Assembly: GCF_002074055.1 (NCBI RefSeq)
Contig: NZ_CP014619.1
Span: forward strand, 1,178,001 to 1,242,000
Direction of reading: 5' to 3'
DNA length: 64,000 bases
Source of the DNA: Frondihabitans sp. 762G35
GTDB lineage: Bacteria; Actinomycetota; Actinomycetes; Actinomycetales; Microbacteriaceae
This document shows positions 24,769 through 33,800 of the stretch, piece by piece. Position numbers and translations under genes: made by a program. The notes below the pieces were generated by a model. That model worked only from the letters and a program-made list of their open reading frames with translations. It was not told where the DNA came from and did not search any database. Within the stretch, counting starts at the first letter, position 1; each line of letters begins with the position of its first letter.

Positions 24769-25947
24769 TCACAGTCCGCGTCCGGTGACTTGCCGTGGCC
24801 GTCCTGAAGTGTTCGGGCGGGCGTCTCTGCTGAGGAAGGCGTTGGCTTGTTCTGCGGCGGATGCGAGGTGGCGGTCATCGGGGTGGAGGTAGCCGCGTGT
24901 TGTCTCGATTGAGGCATGTCCGAGGATCTCTTGGAGGACGTGGAGGGGGACTCCGGCGTCGGCGAGCCAGGTGGCACCGGTGTGTCGGAGGCCGTGTCGG
25001 GTGAGGTTGGGCAGGCCGAGGTCAGCAACGACCTGGTCCCAGCTGGTGGCGTCGCGAACGGTGGCCGTCGTGAGGAAGCCGCCACGCGGACCGACGAGGA
25101 GTGGTTCGTCCGATTGCTTGAACGCGCAGAGTCTTTTCAGGACCGGCCGGAGTGGGTCGCGAATCGGCACGCGACGCTCTTTGCGGCTTTTGGTTGGTTT
25201 GGTGATGAGGCCGCCCCTGCCAGGGAAGACTTGTCGTCTGATGATGACGAGGTTCTTTGTGAAGTCCACGTCTCCGACTTGGAGTCCGGAGACTTCGGAA
25301 GAACGTGCTGCCAGCAGAGCTGCGAGCATCACGAAGTCTGAATAGGACTGATGGACGGTGCCGCAGGCGGAGGCGAGCTGGTTCAGCTTCTGCAGGTCAG
25401 GGATCGCGTGCGCGCGCGGGGCAGCATCTTCGGCCGGTTGAACTCGGAAGGCGTTCCGATGGAGACTCCGCTTCGCATGGTGCTTGGCGGGATTGATTGT
25501 GATCAGGCCGTCGCGAACGGCTTCGTCGAGCACCCGCACGAGTGGTGGGATGGTGTTCTTGATCGTCGATGCGCCGTACTGCTTCTCCCAGTGATCGATC
25601 GTGCGGTCGATCATTCCAGCGGTGATCTGCGTGACGGGCAGATGGCCGAGCGCCGGGAGTACTCGGAGCCGAAGACCATACCGGTAGTTGTCGCCGGTGG
25701 AGGTCATATCGAGGCCGCGGGCCCATCGATCGTCGATCGAGGTGAAGAACTCCAGGAGCGTCATGGAGACGTCCATTCCCTTGACCGAAGAATTACGGAG
25801 CGTTTCGAAGAATGCCCGTGCGGTTGCCTCGTCCTTCATGATCTCGGTACGGATCACGCGCTGCTTGGTGAGCGGATCGGTCCAGCGTGCCCGCGCTCGG
25901 ATTCCGTAGGAGCGTCGTTCCATGTCATCTGGGTTATCAGCATCCAC
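24769..25947 (-). CDS. Tyrosine integrase of the genomic island
   Basis: 392 aa from ATG 25947 (a second ATG at 25923 is possible). An N-terminal AP2-like arm-binding region (RRSYGIRARARWTDPLTKQR) is followed by a core-binding SAM-like domain (about 60-160) and the catalytic domain. Catalytic residues are Arg215 (AARSSE), Lys250, His318 and Arg321 (RHGLRHT), His344 (LGHAS) and Tyr353 (TTRGYLHP). All are present, so the enzyme should be active. The gene is adjacent to attL and transcribed toward it, typical of tRNA-integrating phages and islands of Actinobacteria. Confidence 0.94.
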   Translation of the reverse strand: MDADNPDDMERRSYGIRARARWTDPLTKQRVIRTEIMKDEATARAFFETLRNSSVKGMDVSMTLLEFFTSIDDRWARGLDMTSTGDNYRYGLRLRVLPALGHLPVTQITAGMIDRTIDHWEKQYGASTIKNTIPPLVRVLDEAVRDGLITINPAKHHAKRSLHRNAFRVQPAEDAAPRAHAIPDLQKLNQLASACGTVHQSYSDFVMLAALLAARSSEVSGLQVGDVDFTKNLVIIRRQVFPGRGGLITKPTKSRKERRVPIRDPLRPVLKRLCAFKQSDEPLLVGPRGGFLTTATVRDATSWDQVVADLGLPNLTRHGLRHTGATWLADAGVPLHVLQEILGHASIETTRGYLHPDDRHLASAAEQANAFLSRDARPNTSGRPRQVTGRGL

Positions 25948-25971
25948 CTCCGCAACTTCATGCGCAGGTAC

Positions 25972-26223
25972 ATGCCCACCAACATCCTGCTCGACGCGAT
26001 TCGAACCCGCCGCGGGCTCAAGTGGGGCGTGCCCGCGATGCTCCTCGCAATCCCGTACCTTCTCGCCGCGAGCATCTGCACGGATCTGATCGACGGGGGA
26101 GCGTCCCGCTGGCTCTACGTCGTTGCCCTTGTCTGCATCTGGAACGCGCTGAAGTTCATCGTGATCGGTCCGATATGCGTTGGCCTGCTCGTTCAGACGC
26201 GGGCAGCGGAATATCGAGAGTGA
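25972..26223 (+). CDS. Small membrane protein of mobile-element type
   Basis: 83 aa from ATG 25972 (ATG 25960 is an alternative), divergent from the integrase. It begins MPTNILLDAIRTRRGLKWG and has two hydrophobic segments (VPAMLLAIPYLLAASICTDLI and WLYVVALVCIWNALKFIVIG). Similar 80-100 aa proteins with the TRRGLKWG and WNALKF motifs recur in actinobacterial genomic islands, sometimes under a misleading 'sulfate permease' label. No function is known. The codon pattern and motif density make it a real gene despite its size. Confidence 0.65.
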   Translation: MPTNILLDAIRTRRGLKWGVPAMLLAIPYLLAASICTDLIDGGASRWLYVVALVCIWNALKFIVIGPICVGLLVQTRAAEYRE

Positions 26224-26291
26224 CCGAGCAGAGGTGGGAGCTCAACGATTTCAATGACCTCGCGGCGTTGCCTGTCGCGGCGGTGTATTGA
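26220..26291 (+). CDS. Possible 23-aa coupled micro-ORF
   Basis: GTG at 26220 overlaps the stop of the small membrane protein gene (GTGA). The peptide reads VTEQRWELNDFNDLAALPVA and ends three residues later. A related start (VTEKLWVHWLQQG) occurs at about 26301, also opening a short frame. They may be remnants of a larger gene. Low confidence. Confidence 0.25.
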   Translation: MTEQRWELNDFNDLAALPVAAVY

Positions 26292-26536
26292 GACGTGGTT
26301 GTGACTGAGAAGCTATGGGTCCACTGGCTGCAGCAAGGCAAGGTCGATGAGCGCTACAAGACGAAATTGCTTCGCGATGCAGCGGGGCTGGTCGCCGTCC
26401 TGGGTGGTTCCAGTTCGTAACGAGCGATCCATCAAGCTGTCCTGCTCGCCTTGAGGCTTACCTACTGGGCAGTGACCGATCCATAGCCAGAAGATACTAG
26501 GGCGACGCGGACAGGAGTTGCAGGTGGAGCGAGTGT

Positions 26537-29500
26537 TTAGGCAAGAAGATCGGACGGCCCCAGGTAGTCAAGCTCGACGACGTCTCCTGCTCCGATCGCG
26601 GTGACTTTCAGCAGGCCCTGACGGCGCGGGTTCAGGCGCGTAGTCAGTACCCCGACTCGCTGGGCATCTGCTGCCTCGAGCACGGTTGTTTCGTCGGAGT
26701 GGGAGATCGCTCGGTATGGCTCACCGGGGGTGGTCTGATAGCCAGGCATCCAACTCACCGAAGTCTCGTGCACTTCATGGATCCACGTTCGCTGACGGAG
26801 GGCGACAGTGCGGGTGGCGAAGCTCATCCAGAGCTCTCGGGTGGCCGGTGTAGGCCAGGACGCGTCTCTCGTTGCGATTTTTGTTGCCTCGGAGATCATC
26901 CACTCGTGTAGCCCGGCTGGGGTCGTGAATGCAGCTTCGGTTGACTCCACCGCGACGAGCGCTCCCGACCTAGAGGCGAAGCCTGCTCGCATCAGCGTCG
27001 ACGCAGCCCTGTTAAGGGTGCCGGCTTCCACAGCAGCGACGCTCAGTCCGGTCTCCGGACTGGATAGGTCCCAAGGGAATGCGTCGGGGTTGGGGTGCGC
27101 TGCAGCTCGGACACGGACGGCTTCGAGTGCCCACGGGAGTCGGTACGCCAGGGTTTCTTCGATGAACTCAACCGTTTCGAGGCTATCGTCGGCCGCGATT
27201 TCCGCGACTGGACGCCCTCGCAGCCACCCGACCAGGATCTCTTCCCAATTGTCTGGTTGAGACTTGGGAGTGAAGGGGAAGATCTCGAACACGATATTGG
27301 CAAAATGGACTATGGCGTTGATCGCTTCGTCGTTCATGCCGAGTTGGATGGCCGCTTCGGCGGTTTGCAGGTGACGGTTGAGTTGCTCAGCATTCGAATC
27401 GAGTTCCCGGCCGGTCGCGAGGCCAACGCCAGCCAGGTAATAGCCACGCCGCTGATCTGGTGTCGTGCTCCGCCAGATAACTCCAGCTCGGGCCACGAGA
27501 CCTGTCCGCAGGGCGTTGCGCACTGGTTCTTGGTGGCGAGCGATTGTTCGTGCCCACAGCGATGAAGCGAGAACTGCATCGAGCGCGGCGCCGAGATCCT
27601 GCTCCGCGACAGAGGAGTCGCTGAGCAGTCCGAGGATCGCGCAGTCCAGGCTCGCGAGTTGGCCCGGCCAGAGCTTCATGGCTTCGCTCGCGGTCTCTTC
27701 GTCTTCGGTGGCAATCGCGAGGAAGGGCCAGTCGGCAAGCCCAGTGACGTACTCGGTGAAGTCGTCCCGGTCGACCTCGCCGAGACTGTCGGACATCCTC
27801 TGGAGCATGGTGGTGAGGAGTCGGACGAGTCCGCTCTGCATGTCCCGCAGCTGCGAATCTTCGACGAGCCGCTCCCAGTTCTGTCGTGTTCGACGGCTGG
27901 GCTCGAACATGGGATGCACCACGAGTCCGGACGAATCGACGAAGGCTCGTCCAGCTCGGCCCACGATGTTGCGGAACTCGGCGGCATCGATGATCTTCCG
28001 GTTTCGCCACAGACTATGGACCACTAGCGAACTCGCCGACAGGTTCAATCCCTGCGCCAGCGTGGGGGAGGAGACCGTAATTTTCAGCGCTCCCTGTTGC
28101 AGGAGATTCTCTACTTCTTTCCGGTAGGGCCCGGGCAGAGAGCCGTGATGGATGGCGACGCCCATGCGTAGGCAGGCTAGGAGAGGATGGTCGGCCCCGA
28201 ACCATTCTTGGCCGATGCTGAGGGCGGTGTTCAGGACGGTCGGGTCGCCGTCAAAGACGCTGCGGAGCGCGCCTTGCCGGGCCAGCTTGACGATCAGTTT
28301 GGCAAATGCGTTGACCGAGCTCTTCAGCGGGCAGAACACCAGGACGGTCTGGCCGTCATCGACGAGGCGCCAGGCGGTGGCCAGCGTGAGCTCTTGAGCA
28401 TCTTTCGGGAATGGGAGCTTGCGTTGCTTGCTGGGGACTGTCTCCGCGGTGAGGAACCGGGGGACATACGGTTCTTCACCGCCGACAGTGATGTTCAGCC
28501 TGGCGTTGTTATCGCGCCAGACGACTTCTCCGTATCGGAGGACGGTGGGGCGCCAGTCACTGCTGATCAGCCCATCGGGTTCGTCGTCTGTGAGCCAATC
28601 GACGAAATCCTTGACCTCGTCGCCCTCGGGCAGGATCGCTGAGAGACAGATGATGCGCCGAGTCTTAGCGTCGGGGCGGCGAAGGAGTCGCTGAATCTGG
28701 ACTTCGTACCGCACCTCCCGCTCGTTCGCTCCGATCATGTGTCCCTCGTCGAGCACGATCAGTCCGACGTCATTGAGTAGATCCGGATCGTTGCGGAGGG
28801 CGAAGTCGAGCTTCTCGGGAGTCGAGACGACAATGTCGCGGTCCTGGAGGATGCTCTCGTCGACATCGCTAACCCCGGTGGTGCCGTACAAGGATGAGAT
28901 GGTCTTGCCGAGAGGGACGAAGGTGCGTTCCAGAGCGGTCTCGGTCTGTGCGGAGAGCGCGCGGAGCGGGGTGACGAACACCACCCGTTTTCCTTCGGCC
29001 AGGGTCGCGAGGATGCATAGTTCTGCGATGCGAGTCTTGCCTGCGCTCGTGGGCAGGGAGAGTACGAGGTTGTCTTGCGTATTGAGCACTCGTGAAGCGG
29101 CTTCCAATTGGGAGGGCCAGAGGTCGATCTCGGAGCGTCGTCGGCGGAAGAGCGAGGCGATGAATGTGGCGCGTAGGCGATCCCAGTCGCCAGCGTCCCC
29201 GCTTTCCGGACCCGTCGGCAGGACCACATGGAAGCTGGAATCCCAGAGGCCCCGCAGCAGGTGAATCGCCAGCCGATGACACCACCACTGCGGCACCATG
29301 CTCAGGGCGGCCGCGCCGCGCATACCCACCTCGAGTCGTGCAATGGCGTCCGTGAGGAGAGTCGGCTCGCCACGTTCGAACGCCAGCATGGCCACGCTGA
29401 TCGCACCCATGAACGCATCCGTCAATGCCGCATCGACGACATCCAGGACATCGGCCCCGTCCCCGAGGTCGTCGTTGCCGTCATCCGGGGCAAGCGTCGA

Positions 29501-30031
29501 ACGCAACTCCTCGGCAAGGCTCGCGTCCGCGGCCCGTTCGTCCGCGCGGCTTCCGGAGACGAGCATTGTCAGGCCATCCAGGTCGCGGAGCATGAGTAGC
29601 ACCAGGCATCTCTCGGTGGGGGAGATGTTTTGATCGTTGCGCGTCGCCGTCAGAAGGGAATAGGCCCGCGCTGAGAATCGAGCGAGATGAAAGCTAGCTG
29701 CGGCTACCACCCGGTGAAAGCCCAATTCCGGTGTCACCTCTCCTCGGGCGATGACTGATTCGATCGCTGTCGCCGCGTTCTCGAATGCCCGTCGAGATAC
29801 CTCGGCAGATCCCTCTAGATCGCTCAGCTCCAGTCCGTGCTCCAGAAGCGCATACCCGTAGGAGAGGAGGTCGTGGCTCAGTAGAACGTCAAATGGGGGA
29901 GCGTCCTCTGGGAGTACACCTTCGCGCCATATCATTGCGCGTGCCTCTCCGCGCGCAAGAAGCCGCTCACGAAAGCCTGACGTCGTTGCTCGACCGATCG
30001 CGGTTTCGAGATCCTCAACGCGTGCGGGCAT
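26537..30031 (-). CDS. HamB-like superfamily 2 helicase (Hachiman anti-phage system)
   Basis: 1164 aa. The helicase core has Walker A with Lys332 (LPTSAGKTRIAEL), Walker B/motif II Asp428-Glu-Gly-His431 (VLDEGHMIG), motif III-like LSAILPEG, and motif VI-like NIVGRAGRAF. The motif II DEGH and Ski2-like spacing match HamB. Long N- and C-terminal regions of unknown fold flank the core. It overlaps the upstream hamA-like gene by 17 bp. In Hachiman, HamB translocates on DNA and releases the HamA nuclease on damaged or invading DNA. An AbpB-type helicase is an alternative, since AbpAB also pairs a DUF1837 protein with a helicase. Confidence 0.85.
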   Translation of the reverse strand: MPARVEDLETAIGRATTSGFRERLLARGEARAMIWREGVLPEDAPPFDVLLSHDLLSYGYALLEHGLELSDLEGSAEVSRRAFENAATAIESVIARGEVTPELGFHRVVAAASFHLARFSARAYSLLTATRNDQNISPTERCLVLLMLRDLDGLTMLVSGSRADERAADASLAEELRSTLAPDDGNDDLGDGADVLDVVDAALTDAFMGAISVAMLAFERGEPTLLTDAIARLEVGMRGAAALSMVPQWWCHRLAIHLLRGLWDSSFHVVLPTGPESGDAGDWDRLRATFIASLFRRRRSEIDLWPSQLEAASRVLNTQDNLVLSLPTSAGKTRIAELCILATLAEGKRVVFVTPLRALSAQTETALERTFVPLGKTISSLYGTTGVSDVDESILQDRDIVVSTPEKLDFALRNDPDLLNDVGLIVLDEGHMIGANEREVRYEVQIQRLLRRPDAKTRRIICLSAILPEGDEVKDFVDWLTDDEPDGLISSDWRPTVLRYGEVVWRDNNARLNITVGGEEPYVPRFLTAETVPSKQRKLPFPKDAQELTLATAWRLVDDGQTVLVFCPLKSSVNAFAKLIVKLARQGALRSVFDGDPTVLNTALSIGQEWFGADHPLLACLRMGVAIHHGSLPGPYRKEVENLLQQGALKITVSSPTLAQGLNLSASSLVVHSLWRNRKIIDAAEFRNIVGRAGRAFVDSSGLVVHPMFEPSRRTRQNWERLVEDSQLRDMQSGLVRLLTTMLQRMSDSLGEVDRDDFTEYVTGLADWPFLAIATEDEETASEAMKLWPGQLASLDCAILGLLSDSSVAEQDLGAALDAVLASSLWARTIARHQEPVRNALRTGLVARAGVIWRSTTPDQRRGYYLAGVGLATGRELDSNAEQLNRHLQTAEAAIQLGMNDEAINAIVHFANIVFEIFPFTPKSQPDNWEEILVGWLRGRPVAEIAADDSLETVEFIEETLAYRLPWALEAVRVRAAAHPNPDAFPWDLSSPETGLSVAAVEAGTLNRAASTLMRAGFASRSGALVAVESTEAAFTTPAGLHEWMISEATKIATRDASWPTPATRELWMSFATRTVALRQRTWIHEVHETSVSWMPGYQTTPGEPYRAISHSDETTVLEAADAQRVGVLTTRLNPRRQGLLKVTAIGAGDVVELDYLGPSDLLA

Positions 30032-30788
30032 CGCGGCTCACCTTCTCGAAGACTCGACGGATGAACGCCTGGTGCTCTGGGATCTGCAGCCCCACACCGA
30101 GTCGCCGGATTTTGCCCTTATAGGCCTTGGTGTGATTGCGGAGCAACCCGAGAGGGTTGTTGCCAGACAACGTGAACAGCAGGTGCAGTACATCGCCGGG
30201 TCGGATACGTCCACGAAGCTGAGCGGCGAGGATCTTGACGTGCAGCTTCGTCTCACCCATTTCGCGCAGACGCGCGGCGACGAACATCAGCGCGTGGGGT
30301 GTCGGCAGGCCGTGATCGCTCAGCAAGGCTGTTTCCGCCTCGTCCAGTGTCGAAGTCGAGAGGCTCGCGCGACTTTTCGCCTCGCCCTTGAGGAACTCGA
30401 GCTTGTCATCGTCCACCATGCGAACGCCGAGGAGATCGTCGCCGCGCATGGGCATCTCGCGGCTGTCCTTCCACCGCAGGCGTGCGATCATGCGGTAGCC
30501 GAGTTCTCGCGCCACATACTGGGTGGCGAGGACCTCTCCGAGTTCGCCCGACCGGGTCCGCTTGCTGACCGGTAGCTTTCCGCTGAGAACCTCTGCCGCC
30601 TCCGGCTTGCCGAGCTCGCGTAACACTGCCGCGATCTCATCCGCAGACACATAGTGACGAGGTACAGCGGCAGCGGCCCATTTCACCCCAGCATCAACCG
30701 CGACCTCGTCGGCTGGCACCATCCGCACAACCTTGTGAGAACCAATGTTCTCCCGGGTGGTGGTCACCCACGTCTTAATCCGAGCCAT
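30015..30788 (-). CDS. HamA-like DUF1837 nuclease (Hachiman anti-phage system)
   Basis: 257 aa, ATG 30788 with GGAGG 9 bp upstream. A PD-(D/E)xK layout is visible: Glu82 (SGELGEVLATQY), Asp117/Asp118 (MRGDDLLGV) and Glu136-x-Lys138 (LKGEAKSRA). This matches DUF1837 proteins, in which the same residues cut DNA. Being first in a two-gene operon with an overlapping large helicase is the standard hamA-hamB order. The catalytic residues appear intact, so the system is probably functional. Confidence 0.82.
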   Translation of the reverse strand: MARIKTWVTTTRENIGSHKVVRMVPADEVAVDAGVKWAAAAVPRHYVSADEIAAVLRELGKPEAAEVLSGKLPVSKRTRSGELGEVLATQYVARELGYRMIARLRWKDSREMPMRGDDLLGVRMVDDDKLEFLKGEAKSRASLSTSTLDEAETALLSDHGLPTPHALMFVAARLREMGETKLHVKILAAQLRGRIRPGDVLHLLFTLSGNNPLGLLRNHTKAYKGKIRRLGVGLQIPEHQAFIRRVFEKVSRDARTR

Positions 30789-30900
30789 CCGAACAATCCT
30801 CCAAAATTCGCCAGGTCAAAACGAGTCGTCTGGCCTGTGATCGTCCGAGGCCGGCCGCCGGTAGAGCGGACTGCTCATTCAAGTTCCCACCGTTCATAGG

Positions 30901-32016
30901 TCAGACCGCCCGCAGGTTCGCTTGGCTGCGTAACCGAGCTTGTGCATCCCCTTCGAGAGAGAACGTCACAAGCCCGAGCATGAGATCCCGCACGTCCTGT
31001 GCGCGCACGTCGAGCGCTCGCGCGATCTCGAAGAATCCTGCGCCTTGGCCACGCATATCGTTCATGACCTGCGTTAGGAGGCTGGAGCTTTCGGCGAGTA
31101 GGTCGGAGCCGGGCTCGCTTCGTCGGAAGCCGGCCATTGAGAGTTGCTTCGCCAGTGTGCTGTAGGTCCAGTCTGAGATGACGCCTAGTCGATGCGCACG
31201 CAGGTTGAGCGCCATTGCACTCACATGCCAGCGTCTCTTGAGCATCAGGATGTCCTCGAGCATCAAGTTGCCGCGGATCGCGCCAAGGACGTCGGCGCGC
31301 GGCATTAAGAAGGAACTGGCAAAGTCGTTCGCTGCCTGCTCCTTTTCCTTTCCTGGTTCAACGTGCAATGACCCGCCGTGCATGACGAGGTGCCCGAGTT
31401 CGTGGGCGAGGTCGAAACGTAGTCGTTCGGCGGACTTATGCACGTTCAGGAAGATCACCGGTGTCGCCCCGTGCCGGAACGAAAAAGCGTCGATGGCTTG
31501 CAGCGGCCCGCCGGCCGAGTAGACCTTCGCGCCCTTGGATTCGAGAAGCTGCAGAAGGTTCTTGATCGGTGCGACGCCAAGACCCCATGCGCCGCGCAGA
31601 GCCTCGGCAGCTTGCTCGGGAGGAAGCTCGTCGTCGGAGTCGAGGATGTCCTGGAGCTCTGGAACCTCGGGAGCTGGTGCCCTATATGTCGCCTCAATCC
31701 AGTCCGACAGTTCGATCGCCAGCGTTGACAGGCTTCGTGCTGTCGCTTCGTCCTTCTTCGCGAGTCGCGATGTCGCTCGGAAATGGAAAGCATCCGACGG
31801 GGGGAGCGCCTTGACTGGGCGATAGAAGAAGTCGACCGGGAAGTTGAGGACGCGGGCGAATTCACGGATAAGCTCGGGACTCGGTGTCTTCTTGGTGTTC
31901 TCGGCTTGAGATACCCAGGGCGCGGTCGTGCCCGCTTCCGTGGCGAGCGCGGTTGCGGTCATCTGTCGGATGGCGCGCGCCATCTCAAGGCGTGCGGGAA
32001 TGAAGGTGGTGCTCAT
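30901..32016 (-). CDS. XRE-family regulator fused to ImmA/IrrE metallopeptidase
   Basis: 371 aa. The N-terminal helix-turn-helix (residues about 5-65) includes TALATEAGTTAPWVSQAEN. The ImmA/IrrE zinc-protease domain has His205-Glu-Leu-Gly-His209 (FDLAHELGHLVMH) with the downstream EKEQAANDFASSFLMP Glu motif. Such proteins cleave a repressor or autoregulate to switch mobile elements or toxin-antitoxin modules. The gene follows an unknown 211-aa gene by 18 bp in the same direction and lies 112 bp before hamA, so it may control the defence block. Target unknown. Confidence 0.9.
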   Translation of the reverse strand: MSTTFIPARLEMARAIRQMTATALATEAGTTAPWVSQAENTKKTPSPELIREFARVLNFPVDFFYRPVKALPPSDAFHFRATSRLAKKDEATARSLSTLAIELSDWIEATYRAPAPEVPELQDILDSDDELPPEQAAEALRGAWGLGVAPIKNLLQLLESKGAKVYSAGGPLQAIDAFSFRHGATPVIFLNVHKSAERLRFDLAHELGHLVMHGGSLHVEPGKEKEQAANDFASSFLMPRADVLGAIRGNLMLEDILMLKRRWHVSAMALNLRAHRLGVISDWTYSTLAKQLSMAGFRRSEPGSDLLAESSSLLTQVMNDMRGQGAGFFEIARALDVRAQDVRDLMLGLVTFSLEGDAQARLRSQANLRAV

Positions 32017-32034
32017 CGCGGGGAACCCGGCGCC

Positions 32035-32670
32035 TTAGCGCCGTGCGACGGTGAAGCCGAAGCCCTCGTCTTCTTCGGTGTCTTCCTCGAACGAGAACGC
32101 ACCGAGCGCCAGGTCGAACGGAGGGAAAATGATCCGCTCCGACCAGCTGTCGATCTGCTTACCGGCCATCGAGGTCGGACGGGATAGCTCCAGAAAAACC
32201 ATGCCGTCACGCTCGTTGTAGAGCAGGATCCAGAGGTACTTGACGTCGATCTCGCCACCGTCGTCGGTCGGCTGGCCGAACATAGCCATCTGGCCGTTCT
32301 CGTCGACGCGGCGCGCGAAGGCCGAGCCCTTCGGGTTCTTGGTGCTCGGTGTGCCCCAGGCGATACCAGTGAACTCGTCGCCGCTGCTGGTGATCAGCCC
32401 GAGGTTGAGGTCAGTCTGAGAGAAGTAAGGCAGGTTCTGCGGGTCCGAGCGCTTCCAGTCGAGTTGCAGCAGCATGAGTTGCTCGTGAATGACCTCGACG
32501 GTGCGGTACCAGCGTGTCATGTTGGGTGCCGATTTCGGCGCACCATTCGAGTAGGTGCGACTCTCCGCAGCGCCCACCGCGACAGCTCGCTCGAAGACAG
32601 TCGCTTGGAGACGCATTGGGGACAGGTGGCGCGCGAGATCCTCGCGGGTCTTGGGGGTGTGAATCGCCAT
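32035..32670 (-). CDS. Unknown protein paired with XRE-ImmA
   Basis: 211 aa from ATG 32670, with AGAGGAA 7 bp upstream. I do not recognise the family. The N-terminal third is helical (REDLARHLSPMRLQATVFERA). The middle has aromatic-rich segments (YLWILLYNERDGMVFLELSRP) typical of a beta-sandwich or nuclease-like fold. The C-terminus is acidic (SFEEDTEEDEGFGF). No catalytic motif is obvious. It is first in an apparent two-gene operon with the XRE-ImmA protein, so it is a candidate substrate, toxin or repressor partner of that peptidase. Confidence 0.75.
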   Translation of the reverse strand: MAIHTPKTREDLARHLSPMRLQATVFERAVAVGAAESRTYSNGAPKSAPNMTRWYRTVEVIHEQLMLLQLDWKRSDPQNLPYFSQTDLNLGLITSSGDEFTGIAWGTPSTKNPKGSAFARRVDENGQMAMFGQPTDDGGEIDVKYLWILLYNERDGMVFLELSRPTSMAGKQIDSWSERIIFPPFDLALGAFSFEEDTEEDEGFGFTVARR

Positions 32671-32763
32671 GACGGTTCCTCTCTCGCGGCCGGTGGTGAG
32701 TCCCACTCTAGCGGGGGAGTGAAAGAATTACCACATCAAGTCAGGTGCGGCGTGTCGAAGCGT

Positions 32764-33042
32764 TCAGTTCGGAAACGAAGGCTCCTCGCCCAATATCGCA
32801 GCAGGAACTGCGTTCACCACGGCAAGCCCGACTCGGGGTCCGGCGATCGTTGGACTCAAGACGCGGGCAGAGTCAATGGTTCGGTACACCACGCGGTCGC
32901 CGTCGATCGTGCCCGCGTACTGACCGGAGGTGTGGAAGACGTACCGGCCCTGGATCGTTCCCAAGTAGCTTCCCGATCTGGCAAACAACTGGTTACCGTC
33001 TCGTTGCAACGGACGGCCATTCTATGTGTAGAGCTGAGGCAT
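32764..33042 (-). pseudogene. 4-fold beta-flower-like small protein interrupted by an in-frame TAG
   Basis: From ATG 33042 (GGAG 11-13 bp upstream) the frame reads MPQLYT, then TAG (33024-33022), then NGRPLQRDGNQLFARSGSYL and on to a TGA at 32764. The repeated units GSYLGTIQGRYVF and GQYAGTIDGDRVVY are the pseudo-symmetric repeats of 4-fold beta-flower proteins, which usually have about 90 residues. NGRPLQRDGN directly after the stop looks like native coding sequence, so a single nonsense change has split an otherwise intact gene. A TTG at 33009 could restart translation. Confidence 0.6.
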
Positions 33043-33089
33043 GTTGGCATTCTCCGTCAGGCCTCCGACATTGCGACTGGAGGATTGGT

Positions 33090-33800
33090 ATGCCGTTCAC
33101 CGAGGAACAGAAGGTTGAACGAGCGCAGAAGCGTCGCATGACGAACGCACTCAAGGAAGAGGCACGCGCGCATCGTGACGAGGCGAGGCGGCAGGAATGG
33201 CGCGAAAAGGGGATGTATCTCACTCGCGAGCAGGCGACCGCAGGTGAGATATGTCGTGGCTGCGGACTACCGGTCATCGACAACCTCGGCAGCTGGCCGG
33301 GGACGATGTACCTCACGGACGAACAGCGCATCATCTACGACGCGGACCACGAGCGCTACCGCGAGATGCATCCGAACTGTGATGCGCACCGCTGGAGCAT
33401 GGCCGGTTCACGTGCGACGCATTGTGGCCACTGCTGTCCGCCGATCCCGATGTCGCGCGAGCAGGCAGAGAACATCCAGCGCATCTTTGCCACCGTCTCC
33501 GAGCGTCGGGAGGAAGAACTCGATATCTGGGCTCGAACCCTGACATGTGGGCACAGGGTCGAGCAGAGCGTCCACCACACCAACCGGGAGCCGAGCTTCT
33601 CGACGCAGTGGTGCCCGGAGTGTGAGATCACCCGAGGCGTCGTGACGTCGGAGAAGGTGGTCGAAGCTGCGGCGCGGATGGCGGAAGCGAACCGCAGGCG
33701 CGACGAAAAGGTTGCGCGCGCGGAGCGTGAAGTGAAGGAGGCGGAGAAGGCGGCTGCTGCGGCCCGTAAAAAGCTTGCCGAGGTTCAGGCTGAGCGCTGA
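33090..33800 (+). CDS. Cys-rich, coiled-coil protein of unknown function
   Basis: 236 aa, ATG 33090 with GGAGG 6 bp upstream. A charged N-terminal helix (EEARAHRDEARRQEWREKGM) is followed by CxxC pairs that could bind zinc: ICRGCGLP, THCGHCCPP, and WCPEC, plus conserved-looking His residues. The C-terminal 60 residues are a highly charged coiled coil (EKVARAEREVKEAEKAAAAARKKL). The layout suggests a DNA- or RNA-contacting adaptor, but no family was recognised. It is divergent from the beta-flower pseudogene and precedes the Wadjet operon by about 290 bp in the same direction. Confidence 0.8.
   Translation: MPFTEEQKVERAQKRRMTNALKEEARAHRDEARRQEWREKGMYLTREQATAGEICRGCGLPVIDNLGSWPGTMYLTDEQRIIYDADHERYREMHPNCDAHRWSMAGSRATHCGHCCPPIPMSREQAENIQRIFATVSERREEELDIWARTLTCGHRVEQSVHHTNREPSFSTQWCPECEITRGVVTSEKVVEAAARMAEANRRRDEKVARAEREVKEAEKAAAAARKKLAEVQAER

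Noticed and set aside
26537-30788. Type I restriction or DISARM-type system
   Set aside because: No methyltransferase or specificity subunit; the DUF1837-like nuclease plus overlapping helicase fits Hachiman or AbpAB better.
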